A DNA stretch of 60,000 nt from Adiantum capillus-veneris (Eukaryota; Streptophyta; Polypodiopsida; Polypodiales; Pteridaceae), in NCBI GenBank assembly GCA_014529385.2, contig CM043968.1:8974648-9034647 (forward strand), read 5' to 3'. Both the position numbers and the translations under genes were made by a program. Positions 14,329 to 29,357 of the stretch are shown one piece after another (position 1 is the stretch's first letter; each line of letters opens with the position of its first letter). Below the pieces are notes generated by a model. The model was not told where the DNA came from, did not search any database, and saw nothing but the letters and a program-made list of their open reading frames with translations.

Positions 14329-15381
14329 ATCCTTTTAAGGAGTCATGGCTCATCCAAAGCATCGCAAGAATTTGTAATTTTTTGGCTTTATCATTATAAC
14401 CTTCTCACCATTGGGAATTTTGCTATTTTAAAAAAAGGGATAAACACCTTGCACTTGTAAATTATCATGACTTTGCCTTCTCTTCCTTATTGTCATTGCA
14501 ATTGTGTGAGTTGATTTATACATTGAGGAGAGAAGCTTGTTATATAAAGGTTTTTTGGTGGACTCAACAATATAATGTGTACAAGTTCTACGAGTCGCAT
14601 AATCACCAAAATAGAATGATTCTTCCCTCCAAGGCTAGAGGCATCCTTCTTACCCATTTTATGAGGGAAGCTGCTAAAAAGCTCAACAACAATGGCATTG
14701 GCATATAGGTCAACTTTGGGAGTATAGCAGGATCTGTTGGAGAGCAACAAAGCAAATAGCTCTCCAGTTCAACCAGGGTGGGACAAAAAGTAGTTCTTCT
14801 TGCTTAACAAGTAGTTGGGCCTAAACTGACCAGGCGCAAGATGGGAATAAGTCATGAAGAATATATGGAACCCTCAATGGCTGCATGGGACGGAAGTTTT
14901 CTTATGGAAGGTACTTTGGGAATCCATGTCGACTGGAGTGAAGTTCTGGACATGGAAATTGGCATAGATAGATGTTCAATATACGGAACTTCTTGTGAAG
15001 ACCTCCCTCACCTTTTTGGGGAGTGGGAGATTATATGTTTCCTTGTAGGGAAGATCTCCAAATGGGTCCAAAGAACTTGGAAAATACGACTCTTCAAAAA
15101 CAATCTCTTCATGGGAGGCAAGGTGTTCAAGAGCCATGCACTACTCATCGTTATGCAAGTCATGAGATATTACTACTTCAAACACATTTGGAAGGAAAGG
15201 ATGAGAGATCCATAGATATAGCTAAGTTCTCGTAGATAGTCCAAAATTGTTAACATGGTAGTTCTCCATTGAAAAAAAAACCTTGAAGGGTGGCCTATAA
15301 GCATGGGTGCCGCAATGACACAATTGCATGGGTGAAAGGGTGGGTTGTGTGGGGTAGCAACACCTTTAACTGATGTATCTT
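14329..15381 (+). repeat. Array unit 11
   Basis: It lacks ~160 bp near 14790 (GGGACAAAAAGT joined to AGTTCTTCTTGC). It carries the private variants TCGCATAATCACC and GGAATCCATGTCGACTGGAG shared with units 15 and 16. The 91-bp duplication shared with units 15 and 17 spans its right end. Confidence 0.85.
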
Positions 15382-16334
15382 TGATCCTTTTAAGGCGTCA
15401 TGGCTCATCACAATTGCATGGGTGAAAGGGTGGGTTGTGTGGGGTAGCAACACCTTTAACTGATGTATCTTTTATCCTTTTAAGGAGTGATGGCTCATCA
15501 CAAGCATCACAAGAATTTGTAATTTCTTGGCTTTATCAATATAACCTACTCACCATTGGGAATTTTTCTATTTTAAAAAAAGGAATAAAAACCTTGCACT
15601 TGTAAATTATGATGACTTTGGCTTCTCTTCGTTATTGTCATTGTAATTTTGTAAGCTGATTTATACATTGAGGAGAGAAGCTTGTTATATAAAGGTTTTC
15701 TGGTGGACTCAACAATATGATGTGTACAAGTACTACGGGTAGCATACTCAACAACATAGAATGATTCTCTCCTCCAAGGCTAAAGGCATCCTTCTTACCC
15801 ATTTTCGGATGGAAGTTTCTAAAAAGCTCAACAACAACGGCATTGGCATATACACCAACTTTGGAACTATAGCAGGAGTTGTTGGAGAGCAACGAAGCAA
15901 CTAGCTCTCTAGTTCAACCTCAGTGGGACAAAAAGGTTACTAATCAACAGAGCCCTCTCTCAACTTTTTGAGGAGTGGGCGATGATATGTGTGCTTGTAG
16001 GCAAGATCTGCAAATGGGTCCAAAGAACTTGGAAAATAGCACTCTTCAAAAACACTCTCTTCATGGGAGGAAAGGTGTTCAAGAGCCATGCACTGCTCAT
16101 CGTTATGCAAGTCATGAGATATTACTACTTCAAACACATTTGAAAGGATCAGAGCTCCATAGAAATAGCTAAGTTCTCGTAGATAGTCGAAGATTGTTAA
16201 CTATGTACTTCTCCATTGGAAAACAAAAAAACCTTGAAGGGTGGCCTAGAAGCATGGGTGCCGCAATGACACAATTGCATGGGTGAAAGGGTGGGTTGTG
16301 TGGGGTAGAAACACCTTTAACTGATGTATCTTTG
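15382..16334 (+). repeat. Array unit 12
   Basis: It opens with the second copy of a ~91-bp duplication (15412 onward repeats 15321 onward). It lacks about 250-300 bp near 15955, so the finger segment starts within HLFEEW. Confidence 0.85.
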
Positions 16335-17537
16335 ATCCTTTTAAGGAGTCATGGCTCATCCAAAGCATGGCAGGAATTTGTAATTTTTTGGCTTTATCAA
16401 TATAACCTACTCACCACTGGGAATTTATCTTTTTTTTTAAAACTGATAAAAACTTTGCACTTGTAAATTGTCATGACTTTGCCTTCTCTTCCTTACTGTC
16501 ATTGCAATTGTGTAAGTTGATTTATACATACGGAGAGAAGCTTGTTATATAAAGGTTTTCTGGTGGACTCAACAATATGATGTGTACAAGTACTACGAGT
16601 AGCATACTCAACAAAATAGAATGATTCTCCCCTCCAAGGCTAAAGGCATCCTTCTTACCCATTTTCAGAGCGAAGCTGCTAAAAAGGTCAACAACAACGA
16701 CATTGGCCTATAGGCCAACTTTGGGACTATAGCAGGAGCTGAAGTAGAGGAACAAAGCAACTAGTTCTCCAGTTCAACCTCGGTGGGACAAAAAGGTTAC
16801 TGATCAACAGAGCCCTTGAGTATCCTCACAAATGGTATCTACAGATCTATGAATCCAAGTTCAAGTGGAGAGCTTGGTGGTGCCCAAGGAATAGACATTT
16901 TTTAAAACTGCAAACTAAGGATGTATACCTAACCTTTATGGCCTCAAAGGATTGGTTCCTCTTGATTAACAAGCAGTTGGGCTTAAACTGAAAAGGCTCA
17001 ACATACCAATCAGTCATGAAGAATATATGGAACCCTCAACGGCCGCATGGGACGGAATGAAGGTACTTTGGGAAGCCATGTCTAATGGAGTGAAGTTCTT
17101 GCCATGGAAATTGGCATAGATAGATGTTCAAAATACAGAACGGCTTGTGAAGACCTCCCTCACCTTTTTGAGGAGTGGGAGATGATATGTGTCCTTGAAG
17201 GGAAGATCTGCAAAGGGGTCAAAAGAACTTGGAAAATAGGACTCTTCAAGAACACTCTCTTCATGGTAGGGAAGGTGTTCAAGAGCCATGCACTACTCAT
17301 CGTTATGCAAGTCATCAGATATTACTACTTCAAACACATTTGGAAGGCAAGGATGATAGCTCCATAGAAATAGCTAAGTTCTCATAGATAGTCCAAGATT
17401 GTTAACATGGTACTTCTCCATTGGAAACCAAAAATACCTTGAAGGGTGGCCTAGAAGCATGGGTGCCGCAATGAGACAGTTGCATGGGTGAAAGCGTGGG
17501 TTGTGTGGGGTAGCAACATCTTTACTTGATGTATCTT
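16335..17537 (+). repeat. Array unit 13
   Basis: Nearly full length. The GGAAGG deletion variant is modified to GGAATGAAGG near 17055. Plus finger frame 17104-17367. Confidence 0.85.
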
Positions 17538-18754
17538 TGATCCTTTTAGGGAGTCATGGCTCATCACAAGCATGGCAAGAATTTAGAATTTTTCGGATTT
17601 ATCAATATAACCTACTCACCATTGGGAATTCTGCTATTTTAAAAAAAGGGATAAACACCTTGCAGTTGTAAATTATCATCACTTTGCCTTCTCTTCCTTA
17701 TTGTCATTGCAATTGTGTAAGTTGATTTATACATTGAGGAGAGAAGCTTGTTATATAAAGGTTTTCTGGTGGACTCAACAATATGATGTGTACAAGTACT
17801 ACGAGTAGCATACTCAACAAAATAGAATGATTCTCCCCTCCAAGGCTAAAGGCATCATTCTTACCCATTTTTGGTGGTAAGCTGCTAAAAAGCTCAACAA
17901 CAATTGCATTGGCATATAGGCCAACTTTGGGACTATAGTAGGATCTGTTGGAGAGCAACAAAGCAACTAGCTCTCCAGTTCAACCACGGTGGGACAAAAG
18001 GTTTACTGATCATCAACAAAGCCCTTGAGTAGCCTAACAAATTGTATCTACCGATCTATGAATCCTAGTTCAAGTGGAGAACTTGGTGGTCGCCAATGAA
18101 TAGAAATTTCCTAAAACTCCAAACTAACGATGTATACCTCACCTTCATGGACTCAAAGGATTGCTTCTTCTTGCTTAACAAGCAGTTGGGCCTAAACTGA
18201 CCAGGCTCAAGATGGGAATCAGTCATGAAGAATATATGGAACCCTCAATGGCCGCATGGGACGGAAGTTTTCTTATGGAAGGTACTTTGGGCATCCATGT
18301 CGACTAGAGTGAAGTTCTTGACATGGAAATTGGCATAGATAGATGTTCAAAATACAGAACGTCTTGTGAAGACCTCCCTCACCTTTTTGAGGAGTGGGAG
18401 ATTATATGTGTCCTTGTAGGAAAGATCTGCAAATGGGTCCAAAGAACTTGGAAAATAGGACTCTTCAAGAACAATCTCTTCATGGGAGGCAATGTGTTCA
18501 AGAGCCATGCACTACTCATCCTTATGCAAGTCATGAGATATAAATACTTCAAACACATTTGGAAGGTAAAGATGAGAGCTCCATAGAAATAGGTAAGTTC
18601 TCGTCGATAGTCCAAGATTGTTAACACGGTACTTCTCCATTCAAAAAAAAAACCTTGGAGGGTGGCCTATAAGCATGGGTGCCGCAATGACACAATTGCA
18701 TGGGTGAAAGGGTGAGTTGTGTGGGGTAGCAACACCATTAACTGATGTATCTTT
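17538..18754 (+). repeat. Array unit 14
   Basis: Full length, with finger frame 18323-18586 and antisense 85-codon frame 17704-17961. Its right end holds the first copy of a 91-bp duplication. Confidence 0.85.
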
Positions 18755-20054
18755 GATCCTTTTAAGGAGTCATGGCTCATCACAATTGCATGGGTGAAAG
18801 GGTGGGTTGTGTGGGGTAGCAACACCTTTAATTGATGTATCTTTTATCCTTTTAAGGAGTGGTGGCTCATCACAAGCATCGCAAGAATTTGTAATTTTTC
18901 TGGCTTTATCAATATAACCTATTCACCATTGGGAATTTTTCTGTTTAAAAAAAAGGGATAAAAACCTTGCACTTGTAAATTATCATGACTTTGCATTCTC
19001 TTCCTTATTGTCATTGCAATTGTGTGAGTTGATTTATACATTGAGGAGAGAAGCTTGTTATATAAATATTTTCTGGTGGACTCAACAATATGATGTGTAC
19101 AAGTTCTACGAGTCGCATAATCACCAAAATAGAATGATTCTTCCCTCCAAGGCTAGAGGCATCCTTCTTACCCATTTTATGAGGGAAGCTGCTAAAAAGC
19201 TCAACAACAATGGCATTGGCATATAGGCCAACTTTGGGAGTATAGCAGGATCTGTTGGAGAGCAACAAACCAACTAGCTCTCCAGTTCAACCGGGGTGGG
19301 ACAAAAAGTTTACTGATCATTAACAGAGCCCTTGAGTAGCCTAACAAATTGTATCTACCTATCTATGAATCCAAGTTCAAGTGGAGAACTTGGTGGTTGC
19401 CAATGAATAGAGATTTCCTAAAACTGCAAACTAAGGATGTATACCTCAACTTTATGGCCTCAAAGGATTGGTTCTTCTTGATTAACAAGCAGTTGGGCTT
19501 AAATTGATAAGGCACAACATGGGAATCAGTCATGAAGAATATATGGAACCCTCAACGGCCGCATGGGATGGAACGAAGGTACTTTGGGAAGCCATGTCCA
19601 ATGGAGTGAAGTTCTTGCCATGGAAATTGGCATAGATAAATGTTCAAAAAAGAGAACGGTTGTGAAGACCTCCCTCACCTTTTTGAGCAGTGGGAGATGA
19701 TATGTGTCCTTGTAGGGAAGATCTCCAAAGGGGTCCAAATAACGTGGAAAATAGGACTCTTCAAGAACACTCTCTTCATGGGAGGGAAGGTGTTCAAGAG
19801 CCATGCACTGCTCATAGTTATTCAAGTCATGAGATATTACTAATTCACACACATTGGGAAGGCAAGGATGAGAGCTCCATAGAAATAGCTAAGTTCTCGT
19901 AGATAGTCCAAGATTGTTAACATGGTACTTCTCCATTGGAAAACAAAAAAACCTTGAAGGGTGGCCTAGAAGCATGGTTGCCGCAATGACACAGTCGCAT
20001 GGGTGAAAGCATGGGTTGTGTGGGGTAGAAACACCTTTAACTGATGTATCTTTG
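18755..20054 (+). repeat. Array unit 15
   Basis: It opens with the second copy of the 91-bp duplication (18785 onward). It shares the TCGCATAATCACC variant block (19008-19226) with units 11 and 16. Confidence 0.85.
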
Positions 20055-21267
20055 ATCCTTTTAAGGAGTCATGCCTCATCACAAGCATGGAAAGAATTTG
20101 GAATTTTTCGACTTTATCAATATAACCTACTCACCATTGGGAATTTTGCTATTTAAAAAAAAGGGGTAAACACCTTGCACTTGTAAATTATCATGACTTT
20201 GCCTTCTCTTCCTTATTGTCATTGCAATTGTGTGAGTTGATTTATACATTGAGGAGAGACGCTTGTTATATAAAGGTTTTCTGGTGGACTCAACAATATG
20301 ATGTGTACAAGTTCTACGAGTCGCATAATCACCAAAATAGAATGATTCTTCCCTCCAAGGCTAGAGGCATCCTTCTTACCCATTTTTTGAGGGAAGCTGC
20401 TAAAAAGCTCAACAACAATGGCATTGGCATATAGGCCAACTTTCAGAGTATAGCAGGATCTGTTGGAGAGCAACAAAGCAACTAGCTCTCCAGTTCAACC
20501 GGGGTGGGACAAAAAGTTTACTGATCATCAACAGAGCCCTTGAGTAGCCTAACAAATTGTATCTACGGATCTATGAATCCAAGTTCAAGTGGAGAACTTG
20601 GTGCTTGCCAATGAATAGACATTTCCTAAAATTGCAAACTAACGATGTATACCTCACCTTTATGGCCTCAAAGGATTGGTTCTTCTTGCTTAACAAGCAG
20701 TTGGGCCTAAACTGACCAGGCGCAAGATGGGAATAAGTCATGAAGAATATATGGAACCCTCAATGGCCGCATGGGACGGAAGTTTTCTTATGGAAGGTAC
20801 TTTGGGAATCCATGTCGACTGGAGTGAAGTTCTGGACATGGAAGTTGGCATAGATAGATGTTCAAAATACAGAACTTCTTCTGAAGACCTCCCTCACCTT
20901 TTTGAGGAGTGGGAGATTATATGTTTCCTTGTAGGGAAGATCTCCAAATGGGTCCAAAGAAATTGGAAAATACGACTCTTCAAAAACAATCTCTTCATGG
21001 GAGGCAAGGTGTTCAAGAGCCATGCACTACTCATCGTTATGCAAGTCATGAGATATTACTACTGCAAACACATTTGGAAGTTAAGGATGAGAGCTCCATA
21101 GAAATAGCTAAGTTCTCGTAGATAGTCCAAGATTGTTAACATGGTAGTTCTCCATTGAAAAAAAAACCTTGAAGGGTGGCCTATAAGCATGGGTGCCGCA
21201 ATGACACAATTGCATGGGTGAAAGGGTGGGTTGTGTGGGGTAGCAACACCTTTAACTGATGTATCTT
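20055..21267 (+). repeat. Array unit 16
   Basis: Near-identical in private variants to unit 11. Plus frame 20727-21101 corresponds almost residue for residue to 14841-15215, including GIHVDWSEVLDME and ICFLVGKISKWVQR. Confidence 0.85.
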
Positions 21268-22469
21268 TGATCCTTTTAAGGCGTCATGGCTCATCACAAT
21301 TGCATGGGTGAAAGGGTGGGTTGTGTGGGGTAGCAACACCTTTAACTGATGTATCTTTTATCCTTTTAAGGAGTGATGGCTCATCACAAGCATCGCAAGA
21401 ATTTGTAATTTTTTTGGCTTTATCAATATAACCTATTCACCATTGGGAATTTTTCTATTAAAAAAAAAGGGATAAAAACCTTGCACTTGTAAATTATCAT
21501 GACTTTGCATTCTCTTCCTTATTGTCATTGCAACTGTGTAAGCTGATTTATACATTGAGGAGAGAAGCTTGTTATATAAAGGTTTTTTGGTGGACTCAAC
21601 AATATGATGTGTACAAGTACTACGGGTAGCATACTCAACAACATAGAATGATTCTCTCCTCCAAGGCTAAAGGCGTCCTTCTTACCCATTTTCACACGGA
21701 AGTTGCTAAAAAGCTCAACAACAACGGCCATGCTTGTGATGAGCTATTGAGTAGCCTCACAAAAGGTATCTACAGATCTATGAATCCAAGTTCAAGTGGA
21801 GAGCTTGGTGGTAGCCAATGAATAGACATTTCCTAAGACAACAAACTAAGGATGTATACCTCACCTTTATGGCCTCAAAGGATTGGTTCTACTTGCTTAA
21901 CAAGCAGTTGGGCTTAAATTGACCAGGCTCAACATAGGAATCAGTCATGAAGAATATATGGAACCCTCAATGGCCGCATGGGACGGAAAGAAGGTACTTT
22001 GGGAAGCAATGTCGAATGCAGTGAAGTTCTTGCCATGGAAATTGGCATAGATAGATGTTTAAAATACAGAACGGCTTGTGAAGACCTCCCTCACCTTTTT
22101 GAGGAGTGGGAGATGATATGTGTCCTTGTAGGGAAGATCTACAAATGGGTCCAAAGAACTTGGAAAATAGGACTCTTCAAGAACAATCTCTTCATGGGAG
22201 GGAAGGTGTTCAAGAGCCATACACTGCTGATCGTTATGCAAGTCATGAGATATTACTACTTCAAACACATTTGGAAGGCAAGGATGACAGCTCCATAGAG
22301 ATAGCTAAGTTCTCGTAGATAGTACAAGATTGTTCACATGGTACTTCTCCATTGGAAAACAAAAATACCTTGAAGGGTGGCCTAGAAGCATGGGTGCCGC
22401 AATGACACAGTTGCATGGGTGAAAGGGTGGGTTGTGTGGGGTAGCAACACCTTTAACTAATGTATCTTT
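21268..22469 (+). repeat. Array unit 17
   Basis: It opens with the second copy of the 91-bp duplication (21298 onward). It lost ~80-100 bp near 21727, where AACGGCCATGC runs into GTGATGAGC. Confidence 0.85.
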
Positions 22470-23512
22470 CATCCTTTTAAGGAGTCATGGCTCATCACAA
22501 GAATGTCAAGAATTTGTAATTTTTCGGCTTTATCAATATAACCTACTCACCATTGGGAATTTTTCTATATAAGAAAAAGGGATAAAAACTTTGCACTTAT
22601 AAATTATCATGACTTTGCCTTCTCTTCCTTATTTTGATTGCAATTGTGTAAGTTGATTTATACATTGAGAAGAGAAGCTTGTTATATAAAGGTTTTCTAG
22701 TGGACTCAAAAATATGATGTGTACAAGTACTATGAGTAGCATACTCAACAAAATAGAATGATTCTCCCATCCAAGGCTAAAGGCATCCTTCTTACCCATT
22801 TTTGGTGGGAAGCTGCTAAAAAGATCAACAACAACTACATTGGCACATAGGCCCACTTTGGGACTATATCAGGATCTGCTCGAGAGGAACAAAGCAACTA
22901 GCTCTCCAGTTCAACCGTGGTAGCATAAAAAGTTTACTGATCAACAAAGCCCCTGAGTAGCCTAACCAATGGTATCTACTGATCTATGAATCCAAGTTCA
23001 AGTGGAGAGCTTGGTGGTAGCTAATGAATAGATATTTCCTAAAACTGCAAACTAAGGATGTATACCTCACCTTTATGGCCTCAAAGGATTGGTTCTTCTT
23101 GCTTAAGAAGCAGTTGGGCTTAAATTGACTAGGCTCAAGATGGGAATCATTGGGAGATTATATGTGTCCTTGTAGGAAAGATCTGCAAATGGGTCCAAAG
23201 AACTTGGAAAATAGGACTCTTCAAGAACAATCTCTTCATGGGAGGGAAGGTGTTCAAGAGCCATGCACTACTCATCATTATGAAAGTCATGAGATATTAC
23301 TACTTCAAACACATTTGGAAGGCAAGGATGAGAGCTCCATAGAAATAGCTAAGTTCTCGTAGATAGTCCAAGATTATTAACATGGTATTTCTCCATTGGA
23401 AAAAAAAAACCTTGAAGGGTGGCCAATAAGCATGGGTGCCGCAATGACACAATTGCATGGGTCAAAGGGTGGGTTGTGTGGGGTAGCAACACCTTTAGCT
23501 GATTTATCTTTG
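22470..23512 (+). repeat. Array unit 18
   Basis: A ~170-bp deletion near 23147 joins ATGGGAATCA to TTGGGAGATTATATG, removing the FLWKVLWEA part of the finger. Confidence 0.85.
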
Positions 23513-24297
23513 ATCCATTTAAGGAGTTATGGCTCATCACAAGCATGGTAAGGATTTGTATTTTTTCGGAGTTATCAATATAACCTACTCACCATTGGGA
23601 ATTTTGCTATTTTAAAAAAAGGGATGGAAACCTTGCACTTGTAAATTATCATGACTTTGCCTTCTATTCCTTATTGTCATTGCAATTGTGTAAGTTGATT
23701 TATACATTGAGGTGAGAAGCTTGTTATATAAAGGTTTTGTGGTGGACTCAACAATATGATGTGTACAAGTATTACGAGTAGCATACTCAGCAAAATAGAA
23801 TGATTCTCCCCTTCAAGGCTTAAGGCATCCTTCTTGCCCATTTTTGGAGGGAAGCTGCTAAAAAGCTCAACAACAATAACATTGGCATATAGGCCAACTT
23901 TGGGACTATACCAGGAGCTGCTGTAGAGTAACAAACCAACTAGCTCTCTAGTTCAACTTCGGTGGGACAAAAAGTTTACTAATCAATAGATTCCTTGAAT
24001 AGCCTAACAAATGGTATCTACCGATCTATGAATCCAAGTTCAAGTGGAGAGCTTCATGGTGGCTAATTAATAGACATTTCCTAAAACTGAAAACTAGGGA
24101 TGTATACCTCACCTTTATGGCCTCAAAGGATTGGTTCTTCTTACTTAGGAAGTAGTTGGGCTTAAATTAACCGGGCTCAAGACGAGAATCAGTCATGAAG
24201 AATATATGGAACCCTCAATGGCCACATGGGACGGAAGTTTTTCTATGGAAGGTACTTTGGGAAGCCATGTTGACTGGAGTGAAGTTCTTGCCATGGA
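23513..24297 (+). repeat. Array unit 19, truncated
   Basis: Array homology stops abruptly after CTTGCCATGGAA at 24297. What follows is unrelated. Confidence 0.85.
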
Positions 24298-24828
<531 letters not shown>

Positions 24829-24836
24829 ATCCCTAG

Positions 24837-24990
24837 TTATATATCTATTTATCTATCTTTGTGTTTTTGATCTGCATGTGTATCTATCTATCTATTTATG
24901 TATGTATGTATCTATCTATATATCTATCTATCTATCTATTAATGTATTTATCTATATCTATCTGTCTGTGTTTATCCTCCATCTATCTAT
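24837..24990. repeat. Degenerate (TATC)n / (TATG)n tract
   Basis: Imperfect tetranucleotide repeats such as TATCTATCTATC and TATGTATGTATG. Confidence 0.9.
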
Positions 24991-24992
24991 GT

Positions 24993-26690
<1,698 letters not shown>

Positions 26691-27180
26691 GAGAAGGATA
26701 GTGAGGTCTACACAGTACAGAGAGAATAAAGGGGAGAAAGGGAGAGATAGAGAGGATGGAGAGTGAGGTTTTGGCTATGGTGGGATAGTGATGAGCTTTG
26801 GGCTATGGTGGGTTGCATTGTGGAGAATGGAGGGGTGAGGGGAGGGAGAGCTAGAGAGAATGGAGAGTAAGCATTTGGCTATGGTGGGGTTGACTGTAAA
26901 GAGAGTGAGGAGAGGGAGGGGGGATAGCTGAAGAGGAGGATAGTGATGAGCTTTGGGCTATGGTGGGCTGCACAACACAGAGAGAATGGAGGGGGGAGGG
27001 GAGGGATAGCTGAAGAGGAGGATAGTGATGAGCTTTGGGCTATGGTGGGCTGCACAACACAGAGAGAATGGAGGGGGGAGGGAGGGAGATCTAGAGAAGA
27101 TGGAGAGTGAGCTTTTGGCTATGGTGGGATTGGCTGCAGAGAGAGAGTGAGGGAAGGGGAGGGGACGGGGCAGGGGAGAG

Positions 27181-27558
27181 AAGATTGTGGGAGAGAAAGA
27201 GGGAATTTGGAGAGAAAAAGTGACTTTTTGATGTTTGGTTATGTTTTGGGCAATTTTGGAGGGGAAATGGTCATTTTTGAGACTTTTCAAAAATTTCAAA
27301 TTTTTAGGGTTTTTTGACCTGCACAATTTTTCTTTTGGGGTCCCTTTTTGTCAAGGGACCCTCTCTAGGCTTTATGACACCTCTTTCCCTAGTCCACCTT
27401 CCCTTCTCTCTAGGAATCAACCATTGAAGAGGGGGACAAATAGGCTACCCCCCTATCTCTCCTTAGGCTATAGGTGATATCCCTAGAGCCCTCTCATTGG
27501 TCCTCCACTAACCCTTCCCTAATCAAAAGGGCCCTAGGAGAGTCCATATTTTTCCTCA
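27181..27558. other. Unassigned, A/T- then C-rich sequence
   Basis: No recognisable gene. Array sequence resumes at TATAGGCCAACTTTGGG near 27560. Confidence 0.5.
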
Positions 27559-28247
27559 TGTATAGGCCAACTTTGGGACTATAGCAGGAGCTGCTGGAGA
27601 GGAACAAAGCAACTAGCACTCGAGTTCAACCGCGGTGGGACAAAAAGTTTACTGATCAACAGAGCCCTTGAATAGCCTAACAAATGGTATCTACCGATCT
27701 ATGAATCCACGTTCAAGTGGACAGCTTGGTGGTAGCCAATGAATAGACATTTCCTAAAACTGCAAACTAAGCATGTATACCTCACCTTTATGGCCTCAAA
27801 GGATTGGTTCTTCTTGCTTAAGAAACAATTGGGACCTTCAATGGGCGAATGGGACGGAATTTTTCTTATGGAAGGTACTTTGGGAAGCCATGTCGACTGG
27901 AGTGAATTTCTTGCCATGGAAATTGGCATAGATAGATGTTCAAAATACAGAACGGCTTGTGAAGACCTCCCTCACCTTTTTGAGGAGTGGGCGATGATAT
28001 GTGTGCTTGTAGGGACGATCTACAAATGGCTCCAAATAACTTGGAAAATAGGTCTCTTCAAGAACAATCTCTTCATGGGAGGGAAGGTGTTCAAGAACCA
28101 TGCACTGCTGATCATTATGCAAGTCATGAGATATTACTACTTCAAACACATTTGGAAGGCAAGGATGACAGCTCCATAGAAATAGCTAAGTTCTCGTAGA
28201 TAGTTTAAGATTGTTAACATGGTACTTCTCCATTGGAAGAAAACCTC
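27559..28247 (+). repeat. Array unit 20, partial
   Basis: It starts within the GGCCAACTTTGGGACTATAGC segment. About 50 bp is missing at 27830 (AAACAATTGGG joined to ACCTTCAATGGGCG). Open plus frame 27739-28179 (146 codons) reads through both finger halves. Confidence 0.85.
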
Positions 28248-29357
28248 GTAGATAAAAACCTTGCACTTGTAAATTATCATGACTTTGCCGTCTCTTCCTT
28301 ATTGTCATTGCAATTGTGTAAGTTGATTTATACATTGAGGAGAGAAGCTTATTATATAAAGGTTTTGTGGTGGACTCAACAATATGATGTGTACAAGTAC
28401 TACGAGTAGCATACTCAACAAAATAGAATGATTCTCCCCTCCAAGGCTAAAGGCATACTTCCAACCCATTTTTGGAGGGAAGCTGCTAAAAAGGTCAACA
28501 ACAACGACATTGGCATATAGGCCAACTTTGGGACTATAGCAGGAGCTACTGGAGAGGAACAAAGAAACTAGTTCTCCAGTTCATCCGCGGTGGGACAAAA
28601 AGTTTACTGATCAACAGAGCCCTTGAGTAGCCTAACAAATGGTATCTACCGATCTATGAAAACAAGTTCAAGTGGAGAGCTTGGTGGTAGCCAATGAATA
28701 GACATTTCCTAAAACTACAAGCTAAGGATGTATACCTCACCTTTATGGCCTCAAAGGATTGGTTCTTCTTGCTTAAGAAGCAGTTGGGATTAAATTGGCC
28801 AGGCTCAAGATGACAATAAGTCATGAAGAATATATGGAACCCTCAATGGCCACATGGGACGGAAGTTTTCTTATGGAAGGTACTTTGGGAAGCCATGTCG
28901 ACTGGAGTGAAGTTCTTGCCATGGAAATTGGCATAGATAGATGTTCGAAACACAGAACGGCTTGTGAAGACCTCCCTCACCTTTTTGAGCAGTGGGAGAT
29001 TATATGTGTCCTTGTAGGTAAGATCTGCAAATGGGTCCAAAGAACTTGGAAAATAGGACTCCTCAAGAACAATCTCTTCATGGGAGGGAAGGTGCTCAAG
29101 AGCCATACACTGCTGATCGTTATGCAAGTCATGAGATATTACTACTTCAAACACATTTGGAAGGCAAGGATGAGAGCTCCATAGAAATAGCTAAGTTCTC
29201 GTAGATAGTCCAAGATTGTTAACATGGTACTTCTCCATTGGAAAACAAAAAAAACTTGAAGGGTGGCCTAGAACCATGGGTGCCGCAATGACACAGTTGC
29301 ATGCGTGAAAGGGTGGGTTGTGTGGGGTAGCAACACCTTTAACTGATGTATCTCTGA
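28248..29357 (+). repeat. Array unit 21
   Basis: A deletion at 28245 fuses CTCGTAGATA to the AAAACCTTGCACTTG segment, removing the anchor. Finger frames 28795-29184 (plus) and 28843-29154 (antisense) are among the best preserved. Confidence 0.85.

Larger units (their letters stand above)
2606..24297 (+). repeat. Tandem array of ~1.2-kb LINE-derived units, block 1
   Basis: Nineteen successive units share the anchor ATCCTTTTAAGGAGTCATGG, usually 1.18-1.22 kb apart. In plus-strand order each unit has: an A-rich run, a TATATAAAGG string, a segment reading LPSKAKGILLTHFWREAAKK, a segment reading NRHFLKLQTKDVYLTFMASK, then IWNPQWPHGTEVFLWKVLWE and CEDLPHLFEEW. The last two match the zf-RVT pattern of plant LINE ORF2 proteins (W..IWN...P....FLWK.L, then C..C....E...HLF..C), with stops and a frameshift between them. 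The units are therefore amplified pseudogene fragments, not genes. Identity between units is high by eye, with indels and scattered substitutions. Confidence 0.9.

Noticed and set aside
26958-27326. 122-codon Pro/Ser-rich minus-strand frame
   Set aside because: Composition follows the G-rich minisatellite on the opposite strand; no domain.
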